Shown: positions 46,052 to 57,426 of the stretch, in pieces
Layout of the letters: every line of letters starts with the position of its first letter
Numbering within the stretch: position 1 is the stretch's first letter
Assembly (NCBI GenBank): GCA_037157565.1
Contig: JAZHRO010000022.1
Coordinates: 2,170,001-2,234,000, forward strand
Source of the DNA: Thalassia testudinum
Lineage: Eukaryota > Streptophyta > Magnoliopsida > Alismatales > Hydrocharitaceae
Reading direction: 5' to 3'
Length of the DNA stretch: 64,000 bases
The notes under the pieces: model-generated
What the model saw: only the letters and a program-made list of their open reading frames with translations
Database searches by the model: none
Told to the model about the DNA's origin: nothing
Program-made: the position numbers and the translations under genes

Positions 46052-48121
46052 TGTAACGACCCGATTCCCAAGTCCCTACTCTCAGTCAACCACCCCAAGG
46101 TCACTGACAGACGTAACGGTGACTACGGCATGCGCGGTAAACGCACAGGTAGCTAACCCGCACTGGCATGCGGTCAGTCGTTTTCATTAACGGGTGAGCC
46201 CAAAGCACAGCACGGAACCAGTACAGGGCAGAGCCCTCTCAGTAATAGGGGTCCAACCCCTCCACAGTAACCAAACAGGGGCCTTGCCCCTCCACAGTTC
46301 GCGCACCCTCACTTGACTACCCTGGTTTGCCCCAGTGGGCCTAACAAGTCGGTGTGGGAGGCTAGCAGAACCCCGGGGCCCGTGGGGTAGCTAGTACCTC
46401 CCTACACTAGTAGCTCTCCTCGGTACTACGTACACGAGGGCCAGCAAGTCGATACAGAGTGGCCAGTCCTAACCCCGGGTCCCTGGGGCGGCTAACTCCG
46501 CTCTGCACTAAACAGGGGGACAGTCGCTCTCCTTGGTACTCCGTACTCAAGGGCCAGCTCACTTGCCCAATTCTATCCCATTCACTTTCTAGGAGTTCTA
46601 CTCCTAATTCCCCGTAGGGTTCCAGCTCTTTAACTCAGTGCATTCCGGTTTCACCTTTCCAGTTTCACGTTCATACATCCCATATTCTTACTCATGTTCA
46701 TTTATTCATAACAGGCAGCTGTTTAAACGAATTTACAGGTACCTATTATTTCCTTTCTACATTTTCCAAGACTGCAGTATTCATACATTCCACTAGTTTT
46801 CCCGTCCTAGGATTCATGCCATATCCTAGAATCTATCATACAATCTAGTTTTTCAGCCCTAGGATTCATGCAACACCTGAGGATCTACCATTCAATCTAT
46901 TTCTCATTCCTAGGATTAATGCAATGTCCTAGGTTCTATTTATGGTTTCATAATTTAACAGATTATACTTAAAGCCACTCTACCAGGTACAACGGGAGTA
47001 ATGGGGCCGTGGTCGGGAATCCCGCGTGCCTCCACGACCCCCGAGACTGCAACGGAACGAGGTCCTATCACAAGAATCAAACACAAGAAACTTCTCAAAA
47101 TAGTATACAGCTACTGTAGACAGGTAGAGGATGTAATTCCGAAAAGAACGCAACTCGAAATGCGGAAAACGGAGCCCGAACGGGCCCGAAACGGGTCGAA
47201 AACGACGAAACAGTGTAAAATCAGACGTCTGGAACTTCTTCCAGATGTCTTAAAAAGTGGATCAGGGAATTACCTCGCTCTGCGTGGGCTCTCAGACGTC
47301 CAGAAGCCTGCGGGGGCGTCTGGCCTAGTTCCCAGACGTCCGATGGTCACCCAGGACTTCTGGAAGTCGTTCCCGCCATCTGGCACTGGAGCCAGACGTC
47401 TGATTCGCGTTGGATGGCGAATCACCGAACCTGCACGTACCATCTCTCTCTCTCAGTACGGTCAGTCAAAGAAAAGGAAGAAGACGGAATAACTCACCTT
47501 TCAGACGTCTGGACAGTCTTCCAGACGTCATGCCCGTCGTCTGGCTATCAGCCCAGACGTCTGATTCTGGAAAAGTTTCCAGAACCAGGGCGCCACTCGC
47601 CCTCCGCTCGCGACGCCCGACCGCGCCGCGAGTACTCCGCCTGCTGCTCGAGCTGCAGCAGTCCTCCCGCGTCGCTCCACGCCCGCTGCTCCCCCCGCCG
47701 GCCGGCCCTAGCAGGCCGGGCGAGCTCGCCCTTACGGCCGAGCGCTTCCTCCCCCGCGCAGCACCTCCTCCCGCACCAGCCGCGGCTGTCGCCACCGCCG
47801 CTGCACCCTCGCGCTCGCTCTCGCGTACGCTCTCGCGCACTGGCTGAAGGAGAAGAGGAAGGAGGCGGAGGTGACGGGAGTGAGGGAGAGGCGTGGCCCT
47901 TTTAAGGCAGCGCGAGGAGGAGAGAGAGAGAGCGGACAGCGCTGCGCCTGCGGTCGCAGGAGGAGAGAGGGAAAAAGAGAGAGGAAGACGGTTGCGGGTC
48001 TGCGCGCAGACGCAGTCCCGCGTGCCACCGAAAATAGATCCCAGACGTCTGGAAGTGGTTCCAGACGTCTGGGACACCTCCCAGACGTCTTAAAAAAAAT
48101 GCCTTGGGTGCGTTCGTAACA
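46052..48121 (-). repeat. E7 3' LTR (left copy, with internal deletion)
   Basis: 2,070 bp. It is nearly identical to the right copy but lacks about 598 bp between CCCTAC (near 46080) and TCTCAGTC. The right copy has CCTAC at both edges of that segment, so the loss fits deletion between 5-bp direct repeats. Ten AGACGTC motifs occur (near 47222, 47293, 47333, 47393, 47503, 47521, 47552, 48042, 48062 and 48081). The GC-rich block at 47580-48010 opens several long frames on both strands that are compositional. Confidence 0.92.
46804..46945 (+). repeat. Short tandem repeat with CCTAGGAT in the E7 LTR
   Basis: Three diverged copies of about 50 bp carry CCTAGGATTCATGC followed by CCTAGAATCTATCAT or similar. 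The matching array is at 54503-54645 in the other LTR. Confidence 0.8.
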
Positions 48122-48205
48122 ATATAACAAACTCAAAGGAAGTTTCGTCCCCGAAACTTGCGCTAACTAGGGTGCGGGAAAACGTCATAAATAACCATAA
48201 CAAAC

Positions 48206-51101
48206 TCAAAGAGGACCGAAGCCGGTCCGAAAAGACGTACCCGCGAAAAGCTCCGGGTACCGCTCCCGCATTGTCGCTTCAGGCTCCCAGGTAGCCTCTT
48301 CGTACCGCTGGCTCCTCCACAAAAGCTTTACCAGGGGTACTTGCTTTCGTCTCAAACTGCGGACGGCTCGGTCTAGAATCTGCACTTGCCGCTCGGGGTA
48401 GGTCAGGTCGTCGCTCACCTCGACGCTCTCGTGACTCAGTACGTGACTGGGATCGGCTACGTACTTCCTGAGGTTGGACACATGGAACACGTCGTGCACA
48501 CCAGAAAGCTGTGGGGGAAGGGCAAGTCTGTAAGCAACAGGTCCAACCCACTATGGGACCTCAAAGGGCCCCACAAACCTCGGCGCGAGCTTCCCTCTCA
48601 CCCCAAACCGCTGCAGGCCCTTCATGGGCGAAACACGAAGAAAGACGTGGTCCCCAACCTCAAACTGCACCTCTCTGCGTCTCCGATCCGCGTAGCTCTT
48701 CTGTCTGCTCCTGACAGAGCGGAGTCGCCTGTGGATCTGCTCGACCACCTCCTGACTCTGCCGGATCAACCTGGGGCCAACCTCCCACTTGGTCCCGACC
48801 TCAACCCAACTCAAGGGTGCCGTACACTTCTGTCTGTACAGAGCCTCGTAGGGAGCCATGCCGATGCTCGAGTGATAACTGTTGTTGTATGCAAACTCCG
48901 CCAGGGGCAGGTGCTCCTCCCAAGAGCCCCTTCAGTCCAGTACACAGGCACGCAAAAGGTCCTCAAGTGTCTGTATCGTGCGCTCAGACTGTCCGTCCAT
49001 CTGGGGGTGGCAAGCTGTACTAAACCTCAACCGCGTCCCCAAGGCCTGCTGAAACTCAGCCCAAAACTGGGACGTAAAGCGGTTATCCCGGTCGGATACA
49101 ATCTCCCGCGGAACTCCGTGTAGTCGTACCACATCCTGGATATACCTCTCTGCCAACTGTGCTGGTCCCAAAGTGACTCGGATCGGTAAGAATCGCGCCG
49201 TCTTCGTCAGTCTATCCACTATTACCCAGATTGCGTCGTGTCCCCGCTAGGTAACAGGTAAGCCCACCACCAAGTCCATGGTGATGCTCTCCCACTTCCA
49301 CTCTGGAATTGGAAGCGGCTGTAGCGGCCCTGCAGGACTCTGATGCTCAGCTTTCACCTGCTGGCACACTAAGCACTGCTGCACGAATTCACCCACATCC
49401 CGCTTCATCCCCCTCCACCAAAACTCGCTTCTCAAGTCGTGGTACATCTTCGTGTTTCCGGGATGTATATTGAATCTGGAACCGTGTGCCTCAGTCAGGA
49501 GCTCTCTCAACAGCTCCTCGTCTCTGGGAACGCACAACCATCCCCTCAAGCGCAGCACCTGGTCTGTGAAAGAGAAGTCCCCCGGGTCTCCCGACAGTAC
49601 TCTGTCGCGCAAGGACTACAAGTACGGATCGGCCATCTGTCCTATGATGATGCGGTCTATCAGCTCTGGCCTGGTCTGCCGTGTCACCGTCACTACCCCA
49701 TAGTACCCTCGTAACTCTAGAGGTCACCAACTGGCCACCTCCTCCAAAAGGCTTCAACTCTGTAACTGTAGACTGGCCAAGTGTGCGGGCATCTTACGGC
49801 TCAAGGCGTCAGCCACCACATTGGCCTTTCCCGGGTGGTAGGAGATGCTGCAGTCGTAGTCCTTCAAGAGCTCCAACCAACATCTCTGTCTCATGTTGAG
49901 CTCCTTCTGATCAAAAAGGTATCTGAGGCTCTTGCGATCTGTGAAAATTTCGAAGGTCTCACCGTACAAGTAGTGCCTCCAAGTCTTCAGCGCGAAAACA
50001 ACAGCTGCCAACTCTACGTCGTGGGTAGGGTAGGTATGCTCATGGGGCTTCAGTTGCCGCGAAGCGTAAGCGACAACGTGACCCCTCTGCATGAGCACAC
50101 CTCCTAACCCCTGCAAGGAGGCGTCCGTGTACACAACGAACCCGTCACTACTGTCAGGGATGGTGAGCACGGGAGCCGAGGTCAACCTCTCCTTCAGCTC
50201 CAGAAAACATGCCTTACAGGCGTCTGTTCAAGCGAAGGGCACGTCCTTCCGGATCAACTGTGTCATAGGACGCGCAATTTGTGAAAAACCTCTGATGAAT
50301 CGTCTGTAATAGCCTGCCTGTCCCAAGAAACTGCGAATCTCAGTGACTGAATGCAATCTCTCCCACCTGAGTACAGCCTCGACCTTGGCTGGGTCCACCG
50401 CCAAGCCGTCTCCAGAGATCACATGACCTAAGAAGGTCACCTCCCTCAACCAGAACTCGCACTTACTGTACTTGGCGTATAGCCTGCGTCGTCTCAGAGT
50501 GTCCAGAACCATCCGCAAATGCTGTCCGTGCTGCATCCGATCTCTAGAATAGACGAGTACATCATCTATGAAAACCACCACGAACTGGTCCAAGTACGGT
50601 CTAAACACCCGGTTCATCAGATCCATGAAAGCAGCGGGGGCATTGGTCCGCCCAAACGGCATGACCAAAAACTCGTAGTGTCCGTACCGAGTGCGGAAAG
50701 CTGTCCTGGAGACGTCGGTCTCCCAGATCCTCAACTGGTGGTATCCAGACCTCAAGTCGATCTTGGAAAACACCGTGGCACCCCGCAACTGGTCAAATAA
50801 GTCGTCGATCCTCGGCTGCGGATATCTGTTCTTGATGGTGACCCTATTCAGCTGTCGGTAGTCCACACAAAGGCGTAGGGTACCATCCTTCTTCTTCACA
50901 AACAGTACCGGGGTTCCCCAGAGAGACGCACTGGGCCTCACGAAACCTTTCTCCAAAAGGTCCTGTAACTGAGACTTGAGCTCTCGTAGCTCAAGCGGTG
51001 CCATCCTGTATGGCGTGGTGGAGATGGGGCTGGTCCCTGGTACTAGTGAGATCTCAAACTCGATCTCACGCTCGGGCGGTAGTCCTGGTAACTCGTCTGG
51101 A
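48206..51101 (-). pseudogene. E7 RT-RNase H-integrase-chromodomain pseudogene
   Basis: A one-base loss near 51100 shifts the frame after protease; from there one frame runs to the stop at 48206. [49 protein letters not shown] (FIDD loop). RNase [43 protein letters not shown] (relatives usually have TDHKSL) and [10 protein letters not shown]. Integrase: HGSRFNIHPGNTKMYHDL with CLVCQQVK, then VIVDRLTKTARFLP, IVSDRDNRFTSQFW and GQSERTIQTLEDLL as the DDE core. The end, LVKLLWRSQRYEEATWEPE, is the chromodomain-like module of Tekay chromoviruses, thought to steer insertion to heterochromatin. Stops lie at 50228, 49754, 49247, 48932 and 48551, most explained by C-to-T change on one strand or the other. 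Confidence 0.92.
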
Positions 51102-52968
51102 AATAGTCAGGGTACTCTCTGACCACCGGGATACTCTGGAAGTCTGCCACAGGGCTGGGCTCTGCCACCACACAAGCTAGGAAACCCTCACACCCCTGGC
51201 CCAAAAGTCTCGCCGCCCGAAGTGCCGAAATGCACCTGAAACCTCCGTCCACTGGCTGTCTGTGAAACTCGAAAGAAGGCAATTCCAGAATGGAGAAGAC
51301 GATCTTCCTCTCAAAATAGTCCACCAAGGCGTGGTAAGCGGACAGCCAATCCATCCCCAGAATCACTCCAAAGTCCTCCATCTGTAACATAATTAGGTAA
51401 GCTGGTAGGCTATGTCCCCCGACGCTGACCTCGCAATCCGTGTACACCTCCTCAGCTACAAACAGCTGACCACTCGGACCTCTGATTACGAACGGATTCT
51501 CTAACAGTGTATAATCCCGGTCCAAACTAACTGCGTAACTGGCTGCGACAAATGAGTGAGTAGCGCCGGAATCGAAAAGCGTGTAAACGAGTCTGCCGGA
51601 AACTGAAACCATACCTGCTACCACCGATCCTGAAGCTCTGGCGTCCCTGTGTGTCAGGGCGTTGATACGCCCTTCAGCTCTAGGTGCGGACGAAGCAGCC
51701 ACACTCTGCGTCGGACGGGTAGGTGCTGGCCGGTACCCTCCTCGCGACTGCTGTCCTCCTCCTCGCGCCTGGGAACCGCGGCCTCCTGCGCGTCCTCCAG
51801 TGCTCCGCGCGGGAAGTATCTGCTGACCTCCTACCCTAGACGGGAAGTCTCTCCTGATGTGGCCTGGCTGGCCACACTGGTAACAGAGGAGAACCCGACT
51901 CCCACCCTCAGTGGGTCCCTGCTGTCGGCTGGGCGGGGGTCCAGTGCTGGCGACTGGCCCCTGTCGAGGGCCCCCAAAGGCCACTGATGGCCCTGTAAAA
52001 CGTGATGGCTCTCCTGCGGACACCACGTGTCTCCTCTCTCGCCGGCCCTGTGAAAAGTCTGGCTGAAAGGGCCTCTTCCTCCCACCGTCAGTGTCTCACG
52101 CAGACGGGTTGGTCTCCTCGTAAGTCATAGCTGCCTCCACCACCCTCGAAAACGTAGGAAACTTCAGGGGTTTGACATACCCCCGAATCACAGGCCGGAG
52201 CCCCTCGGTGAACCTCCAAAGGCGCTCCTCCTCAGTAGCTACCATTGTCGCTGCAAAGCGGGACAGCTCCAGGAAACGCATGCGATACGCGCTCACGGTC
52301 ATCGTCCCTTGGCGGAGAGTGTGGAACTCCCGCCTCCTCTGGTCCTGCCACGTCTGGGGGAAGTACTGCTCGCAGAAGAGGGAGACGAACCAGTCCCAGG
52401 TCGGCTTGTCCCTCTCCTGTCCCCGAACCGCCCTCCACCACCTGTGTGCCGCACTCTCCAGCTGGTACGTGGCAAAGGCCACGCGGCACTCCACCGGGGG
52501 GCGAAGGGTGTCGAAAATCTTCTCCAGCTGCTCAAGCCAGTCCTCTGCCTTGGTCGAGTCCTCATCCCCCTTGAAGGAGGGGGGCTTCAACTTCCGGAAC
52601 TGCCCGAAGAGCTCGAAGTGGCGCTGTAGGGGAGGTGCTGGTGCACCTCCAGGCGAAGGTGCCTCGTGCACGGAAGTATCGGAGGAAGGTGGGGGCTGCG
52701 GCGGCCCATCCCCTCCCCCGTGTCCAGCGCCGCGTCCGTCGAGTGGTCCCACAGAGGACTCCCCCTCCACAGCACCAGGGTGAGGTGCTCGGGGCGGTGG
52801 GTGGAGCTCCTCTCGTACAATGTCTCGTATCAGCCGGGCGAGGTCCTGGGCCTAGACGCCCGGGAGTAGTGGCTGGTCCACTGGGGTGTCGGCAACGGCA
52901 CGCCCACCTCGCCGACCTCGTCCTCGGCCGCGCCCGCGGCCAGCCTCACCAGTCTCGCGACAAGGCAT
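51043..52968 (-). pseudogene. E7 gag-protease pseudogene
   Basis: Start ATG at 52966-52968 (MPCRETGEAG), with an Arg/Gly-rich N-terminus. Stops are TAG at 52852-52854 and TGA at 52096-52098. The retrotransposon Gag domain lies at about 52600-52130 (WLEQLEKIFDTLRPP, YQLESAAHRWWRAV, FCEQYFPQTWQDQRR, FHTLRQGTMTVSAYRMRF). The zinc knuckle CYQCGQPGHIRRDF has Phe where the fourth ligand Cys is expected. Retropepsin follows with VYTLFDSGATHSFVA and LPAYLIMLQMEDFGVILGMD. The frame ends at 51043 after the one-base frameshift. In an active element Gag forms the particle and protease cuts Gag-Pol. Confidence 0.9.
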
Positions 52969-53135
52969 CTCCTGTAAGGAGACGCGAAACAAAACGGAAC
53001 ACGTCACTATGGAACGATACCGAACGGAAATGTCTAAGAACTCATGTCAAGAGATATGTTGTGGTGGCTACTCTAGTTATAGACATGTGAATTGGTTATT
53101 TTCCAGTCCGTTGATTCACTTCTCGGGACGACCTT

Positions 53136-53147
53136 GCTCTGATACCA
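53136..53147 (-). promoter_or_regulatory. E7 primer-binding site (initiator tRNA-Met)
   Basis: The minus strand reads TGGTATCAGAGC, the standard complement of the plant initiator tRNA-Met 3' end, 3 bp from the LTR edge at 53151. Confidence 0.93.
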
Positions 53148-53150
53148 TCT

Positions 53151-55830
53151 TGTAACGACCCGATTCCCAAGTCCCTACGAGACACGAGAACCGGACCGAC
53201 TCGACTAATCCCAAGACCTAGTCGTCCAACGAGGAAGTAACCAAAAGAGTAGCAAAATAAATCACATTCAACATGAATATAACTAACAGTAAGGAAATAC
53301 AGTAGTAAGGAAAGAAACCACTACAGTATATACCACCACAACAATAGAACAACATTCATAACATAATATGAACTGCAGGTAAAGAAAAGTACAGCGGAAA
53401 CAAGAACTACTCACTATAACGGTACAAGAGAACAGTGGTAACTCTACTGGACCCTACTTGGCCCAGCGTCATCTGCAGCCGCTGACCCTGGCTGCTCAAC
53501 ACCTGGTCCTGAAAGGTAACGAGTGTAACACGTCAGCAAAACGCTGAGTAGAGTGGCAGCTAAACTAAAGAAACAGTAAAGTGTACAATAGCTGTTTTAA
53601 ATTTTCTCTCTTCCTTTATTTACGTCTTTCTATTGTTTCACAATTTATCTATTTCTCAGATCCTTCACTTGATCTCGAATGTTCCTCGTGGGAACGATCT
53701 TGATTGCAGTCTTTTCCGAACAGTAGAAGTAGCACGTGGTGCTCTCCTGGCCGGGAGAGTCCCCCGTGGTGATCCTACTCTCAGTCAACCACCCCAAGGT
53801 CACTGACAGACGTAACGGTGACTACGGCACGCGTGGTAAACGCACAGGTAGCTAACCCGCACTGGCACGCGGTTAGTCGTTTCCGTTAACGAGTGCGCCC
53901 AAAGCACAGCAAGGAACCAGTACAGGGCAGAGCCCTCTCAGTAACAGGGGTCCAACCCCTCCACAGTAACCAAACAGGGGCCTTGCCCCTCCACAGTCCG
54001 CGCACCCTCGCCTGACTACCCTGGTTTGCCCCAGTGGGCCTAACAAGTCGGTGCGGGAGGCTAGCAGAACCCCGGGGCCCGTGGGGTAGCTAGTACCTCC
54101 CTACAATAGTAGCTCTCCTCGGTACTACGTACATGAGAGCCAGCAAGTCGGTACAGAGTGGCCAGTCCTAACCCCGGGTCCCTGGGGTGGCTAGCTCCGC
54201 TCTGCACTAAACAAGGGGACAGTCGCTCTCCTTGGTACTCCGTACTCAAGGGCCAGCTCACTTGCCCAATTCTATCCCATTCACTTTCTAGGAGTTCTAC
54301 TCCTAATTCCCCGTAGGGTTCCAGCTCTTTAACTCAGCGCATTCCGGTTTCACCTTTCCAGTTTCACGTTCATACATCTCATATTCTTACTCATGTTCAT
54401 TTATTCATAACAAGCAGCTGTTTAAACGAATTTACAGGTAGCTATTATTTCCTTCCCACATTTTCCAAGACTGCAGTATTCATACATTCCACTAGTTTTC
54501 CCGTCCTAGGATTCATGCCATATCCTAGGATCTATCATACAATCTAGTTTTCCAGCCCTAGGATTCATGCAACACCCTAGGATCTATCATTCAATCTATT
54601 TCTCATTCCTAGGATTCATGCAATGTCCTAGGTTCTATTTATGATTTCATAATTTAACAGATTATACTTAAAGCCTCTCTACCAGGTACAACGGGAGTAA
54701 TGGGGGCGTGGTCGGGAATCCCGCGTGCCTCCGCGACCCCCGAGACTGCAACGGAACGGGGTCCTATCACAAGGATCAAACACAATGAACTTCTCAAAAT
54801 AGTATACAGCTACTATAGACAGGTAGAGGATGTAATTCCGAAAAGAACGCAACTCGAAGTGCGAAAAACGGAGCCCGAACGGGCCCGAAACGGGTCGAAA
54901 ACGACGAAACAGTGTAAAATCAGACGTCTGGAACTTCTTCCAGATGTCTTAAAAAGTGGATCAGGGAATTACCTCGCTCTGCGTGGGCTCTCAGACGTCC
55001 AGAAGCCTGCGGGGGCGTCTGGCCTAGTTCCCAGACGTCCGATGGTCACCCAGGACTTCTGGAAGTCGTTCCCGCCATCTGGCACTGGAGCCTGACGTCT
55101 GATTCGCGTTGGATGGCGAATCACCGAACCTGCACGTACCCATCTCTCTCTCTCAGTACGGTCAGTCAAAGAAAAGGAAGAAGACGGAATAACTCACCTT
55201 TCAGACGTCTGGACAGTCTTCCAGACGTCGTGCCCGTCGTCTGGCTATCATCCCAGACGTCTGATTCTGGAAAAGTTTCCAGAACCAGGGCGCCACTCGC
55301 CCTCCGCTCGCGACGCTCGACCGCGCCGCGAGTACTCCGCCTGCTGCTCGAGCTGCAGCAGTCCTCCCGCGTCGCTCCACGCCCGCTGCTCCCCCCGCCG
55401 GCCGGCCCTAGCAGGCCCGGCGAGCTCGCCCTCACGGCAGAGCACTTCCTCCCCCGCGCAGCACCTCCTCCCGCACCCGCCGCGGCTGTCGCCGCCGCCG
55501 CTGCACCCTCGCGCTCGCTCTCGCGTACGCTCTCGCGCACTGGCTAAAGGAGAAGAGGAAGGAGGCGAAGGTGACGGGAGTGAGGGAGAGGCGTGGCCCT
55601 TTTAAGGCCGCACGAGGAGGAGAGAGAGAGAGCGGACAGCACTGCACCTGCGGTCGCAGGAGGAGAGAGGGAAAAAGAGAGAGGAAGACGGTTTCGGGTC
55701 TGCGCGCTTGCGCGCAGACGCAGTCCCGCGTGCCACCAAAAATAGATCCCAGACGTTTGGAAGTGGTTCCAGACGTCTGGGACACCTCCCAGACGTCTTA
55801 AAAAAAAATGCCTTTGGTGCGTTCGTAACA
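53151..55830 (-). repeat. E7 5' LTR (right copy, full length)
   Basis: 2,680 bp, from TGTAACGACCCG to GTTCGTAACA. It includes the roughly 0.6 kb segment (53179-53776) missing from the left copy. Two diverged direct copies of about 125 bp lie at 54070-54260, each with CCCGGG, GTACTxCGTAC and AGGGCCAGC. AGACGTC motifs are arranged as in the left copy, including the face-to-face pair near 55749-55782. Confidence 0.93.
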
Positions 55831-57426
55831 GGTGTCGTCTCCAGCGACGGTAGAATTGCGTCGCCCGCCTCCTGCCCCCCTTCGTTTGCTTAGCTAGGTA
55901 GAAGCTCCTCCATTTTATCCCCTCTTTATTTCCCCCTCAACAAATTGTAGTTTAGATCCCTCGACTGCCACTATCACCACCATCAGCTCCACCTCCGGCC
56001 ACCAACTTTGGGGAGGTTGCTCCCCATCCACAGTCCATTTCACCCTCCGCCGACAAGCCCATAAGCATCCCCTCGCTTCACTCAGCATTTCCCCTCACTC
56101 ACACCACCACTCTACTCACCCAAACACACCCCCAAACAAACCCATCACTCTGGCCACAAAGCGACCTAGGCACGCACGCCTAGGCCGCCCTGCGGCCTAC
56201 CGCCTACTGCCTCACCTTCGCCGTGACACGACGAAGGTCCTCCTGTAGTCTGATAGAGCCGCAAGGCCCTTTTTGTGTCAGACAGGGTTCAAGCTCCAGC
56301 CGCCATTGGCAAGCAGGTGAAGCAGCTTCACGAGCTACTCCAAGCTGCAGCGCTCCAGGTCGCCAGGTCCAGTAGTTGCGGAACCCCCTCACACACACAC
56401 TCAAGTTTGCAATTGGGATCAAAGGCCTCTATCACTGCCCCAATTGGTCGAGCCTTCCTCCTGCAGATGCACGAAGACGCAGGTGGGACTTTAGTCCCAC
56501 CTCGGAAGCCGACGTGCTCCTACATTAGTATAAGGTGAAAAAGTGACTGAGGCTATTCGCCTCAAGTCACACGAGGGTGAGGTCCCTCACCTATTCACAT
56601 GCCTCATCCGCGGCACTGCCCACACGGACCTGGTGACTCGACCCGACTATCCTGCCTGTGCACTCCTCGCGCACCACCCACGCCGGCGCGCCTGGACCCA
56701 GGCAAGCGACCCGACCCGATTACCCAACTCTGGGAGAGCGTACCAAAGAGAGGTTGAGAGAGAGAGATGTGGGGAAGGGTCGGGGTAGGTTTTTGCGTTT
56801 GCGTGTGTGTAGGGAGCAGGTGAGAAGAAGAGGAAGCGAAGAGGCGAGGACTTAGCCGCAAAGCAAAGAAGAAAGAAGAAGGTGAAGGAGAAGCCACAAA
56901 GCAAAGAAGAAAGAAGAAGGTGAAGGAGAAGCCCCAGCAAGGAAGAAAAGAAGAAGAAGCCAAGGAAGAGCTACTGCAAGGAGAAGAAGTTGAGGAGAAA
57001 GAGAAGGAGAAGAGCCGCAGCGAGAGAAGAAAGAAAAGCGGAAGAAGAAAAGGTCGCGAAGACAACTGAAAGGAGGCACTGTAGCAATGGGGCCGATAAG
57101 GCATCTGATTTAGAGAATCAAACGTCCGGAACAGGGAAAGGCAGAAAGAAGAAGAGAAGGAAAAGAGAAGAAGAGCCGGAGAAAGAAGAAGAGAAGGGAA
57201 AGAAAGAAGAAAAGGATTTTCTTTATTTTATCCTCTCTCTCTCTTGACTTTTTGTAATTGTGAATTTGTAAGCTTCTGGAATCATAGTGTTCTCCCTGAG
57301 TTCGACCTCGGGAAACTTTTAATTCCGAGTGATAAATTGTAATAAACTGGTGATAGCTTTTTGCAATATGCTGCAACGAACGTAATTTTTATAACACTGC
57401 CAAGAGCAAAACAATGCACTAGTCTC

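Larger units (their letters stand above)
46052..55830 (-). mobile_element. E7: complete Tekay-type chromovirus (Ty3/gypsy)
   Basis: LTRs lie at 46052-48121 and 53151-55830, with terminal repeats TGTAACGA and TTCGTAACA. The target-site duplications are GGCGT (46047-46051) and GGTGT (55831-55835), one transition apart. The minus strand has a PBS for initiator tRNA-Met beside the right LTR, then gag-protease-pol in one frame, with a chromodomain-like C-terminus. Seven nonsense codons and one frameshift break the gene. It inserted into solo LTR E6. Confidence 0.93.
44878..57421 (+). mobile_element. E6: Athila-type solo LTR in the pol of E5, carrying E7
   Basis: It starts TGATGAGAGCCTCATCAT, the LTR start seen in E4, and ends AACAATGCACTA. 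It is flanked by GTCTC at 44873-44877 and 57422-57426, and the pol of E5 is continuous across it. Without E7 it is about 2.76 kb, matching a single LTR of this group. The last base pair reads TA rather than CA, one transition. It has TATA-like CTATTTAAGG at 45804-45813, a hairpin at 45700-45735, a GGTGGGACTTTAGTCCCACC hairpin near 56482-56501 and a poly(A) region near 57330. There is no internal region, so it probably arose by recombination between two LTRs. Confidence 0.86.

Noticed and set aside
47410..48136. Several 130-200 codon frames on both strands in the E7 LTR (and 55113-55785)
   Set aside because: The block is very GC-rich, so stops are rare in all frames. The encoded Ser/Pro/Arg/Ala-rich strings overlap on both strands and lie within an LTR.
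48386..49123. Plus-strand frame of 245 codons opposite the E7 integrase
   Set aside because: It is the shadow of the integrase gene, which has clear motifs on the minus strand.
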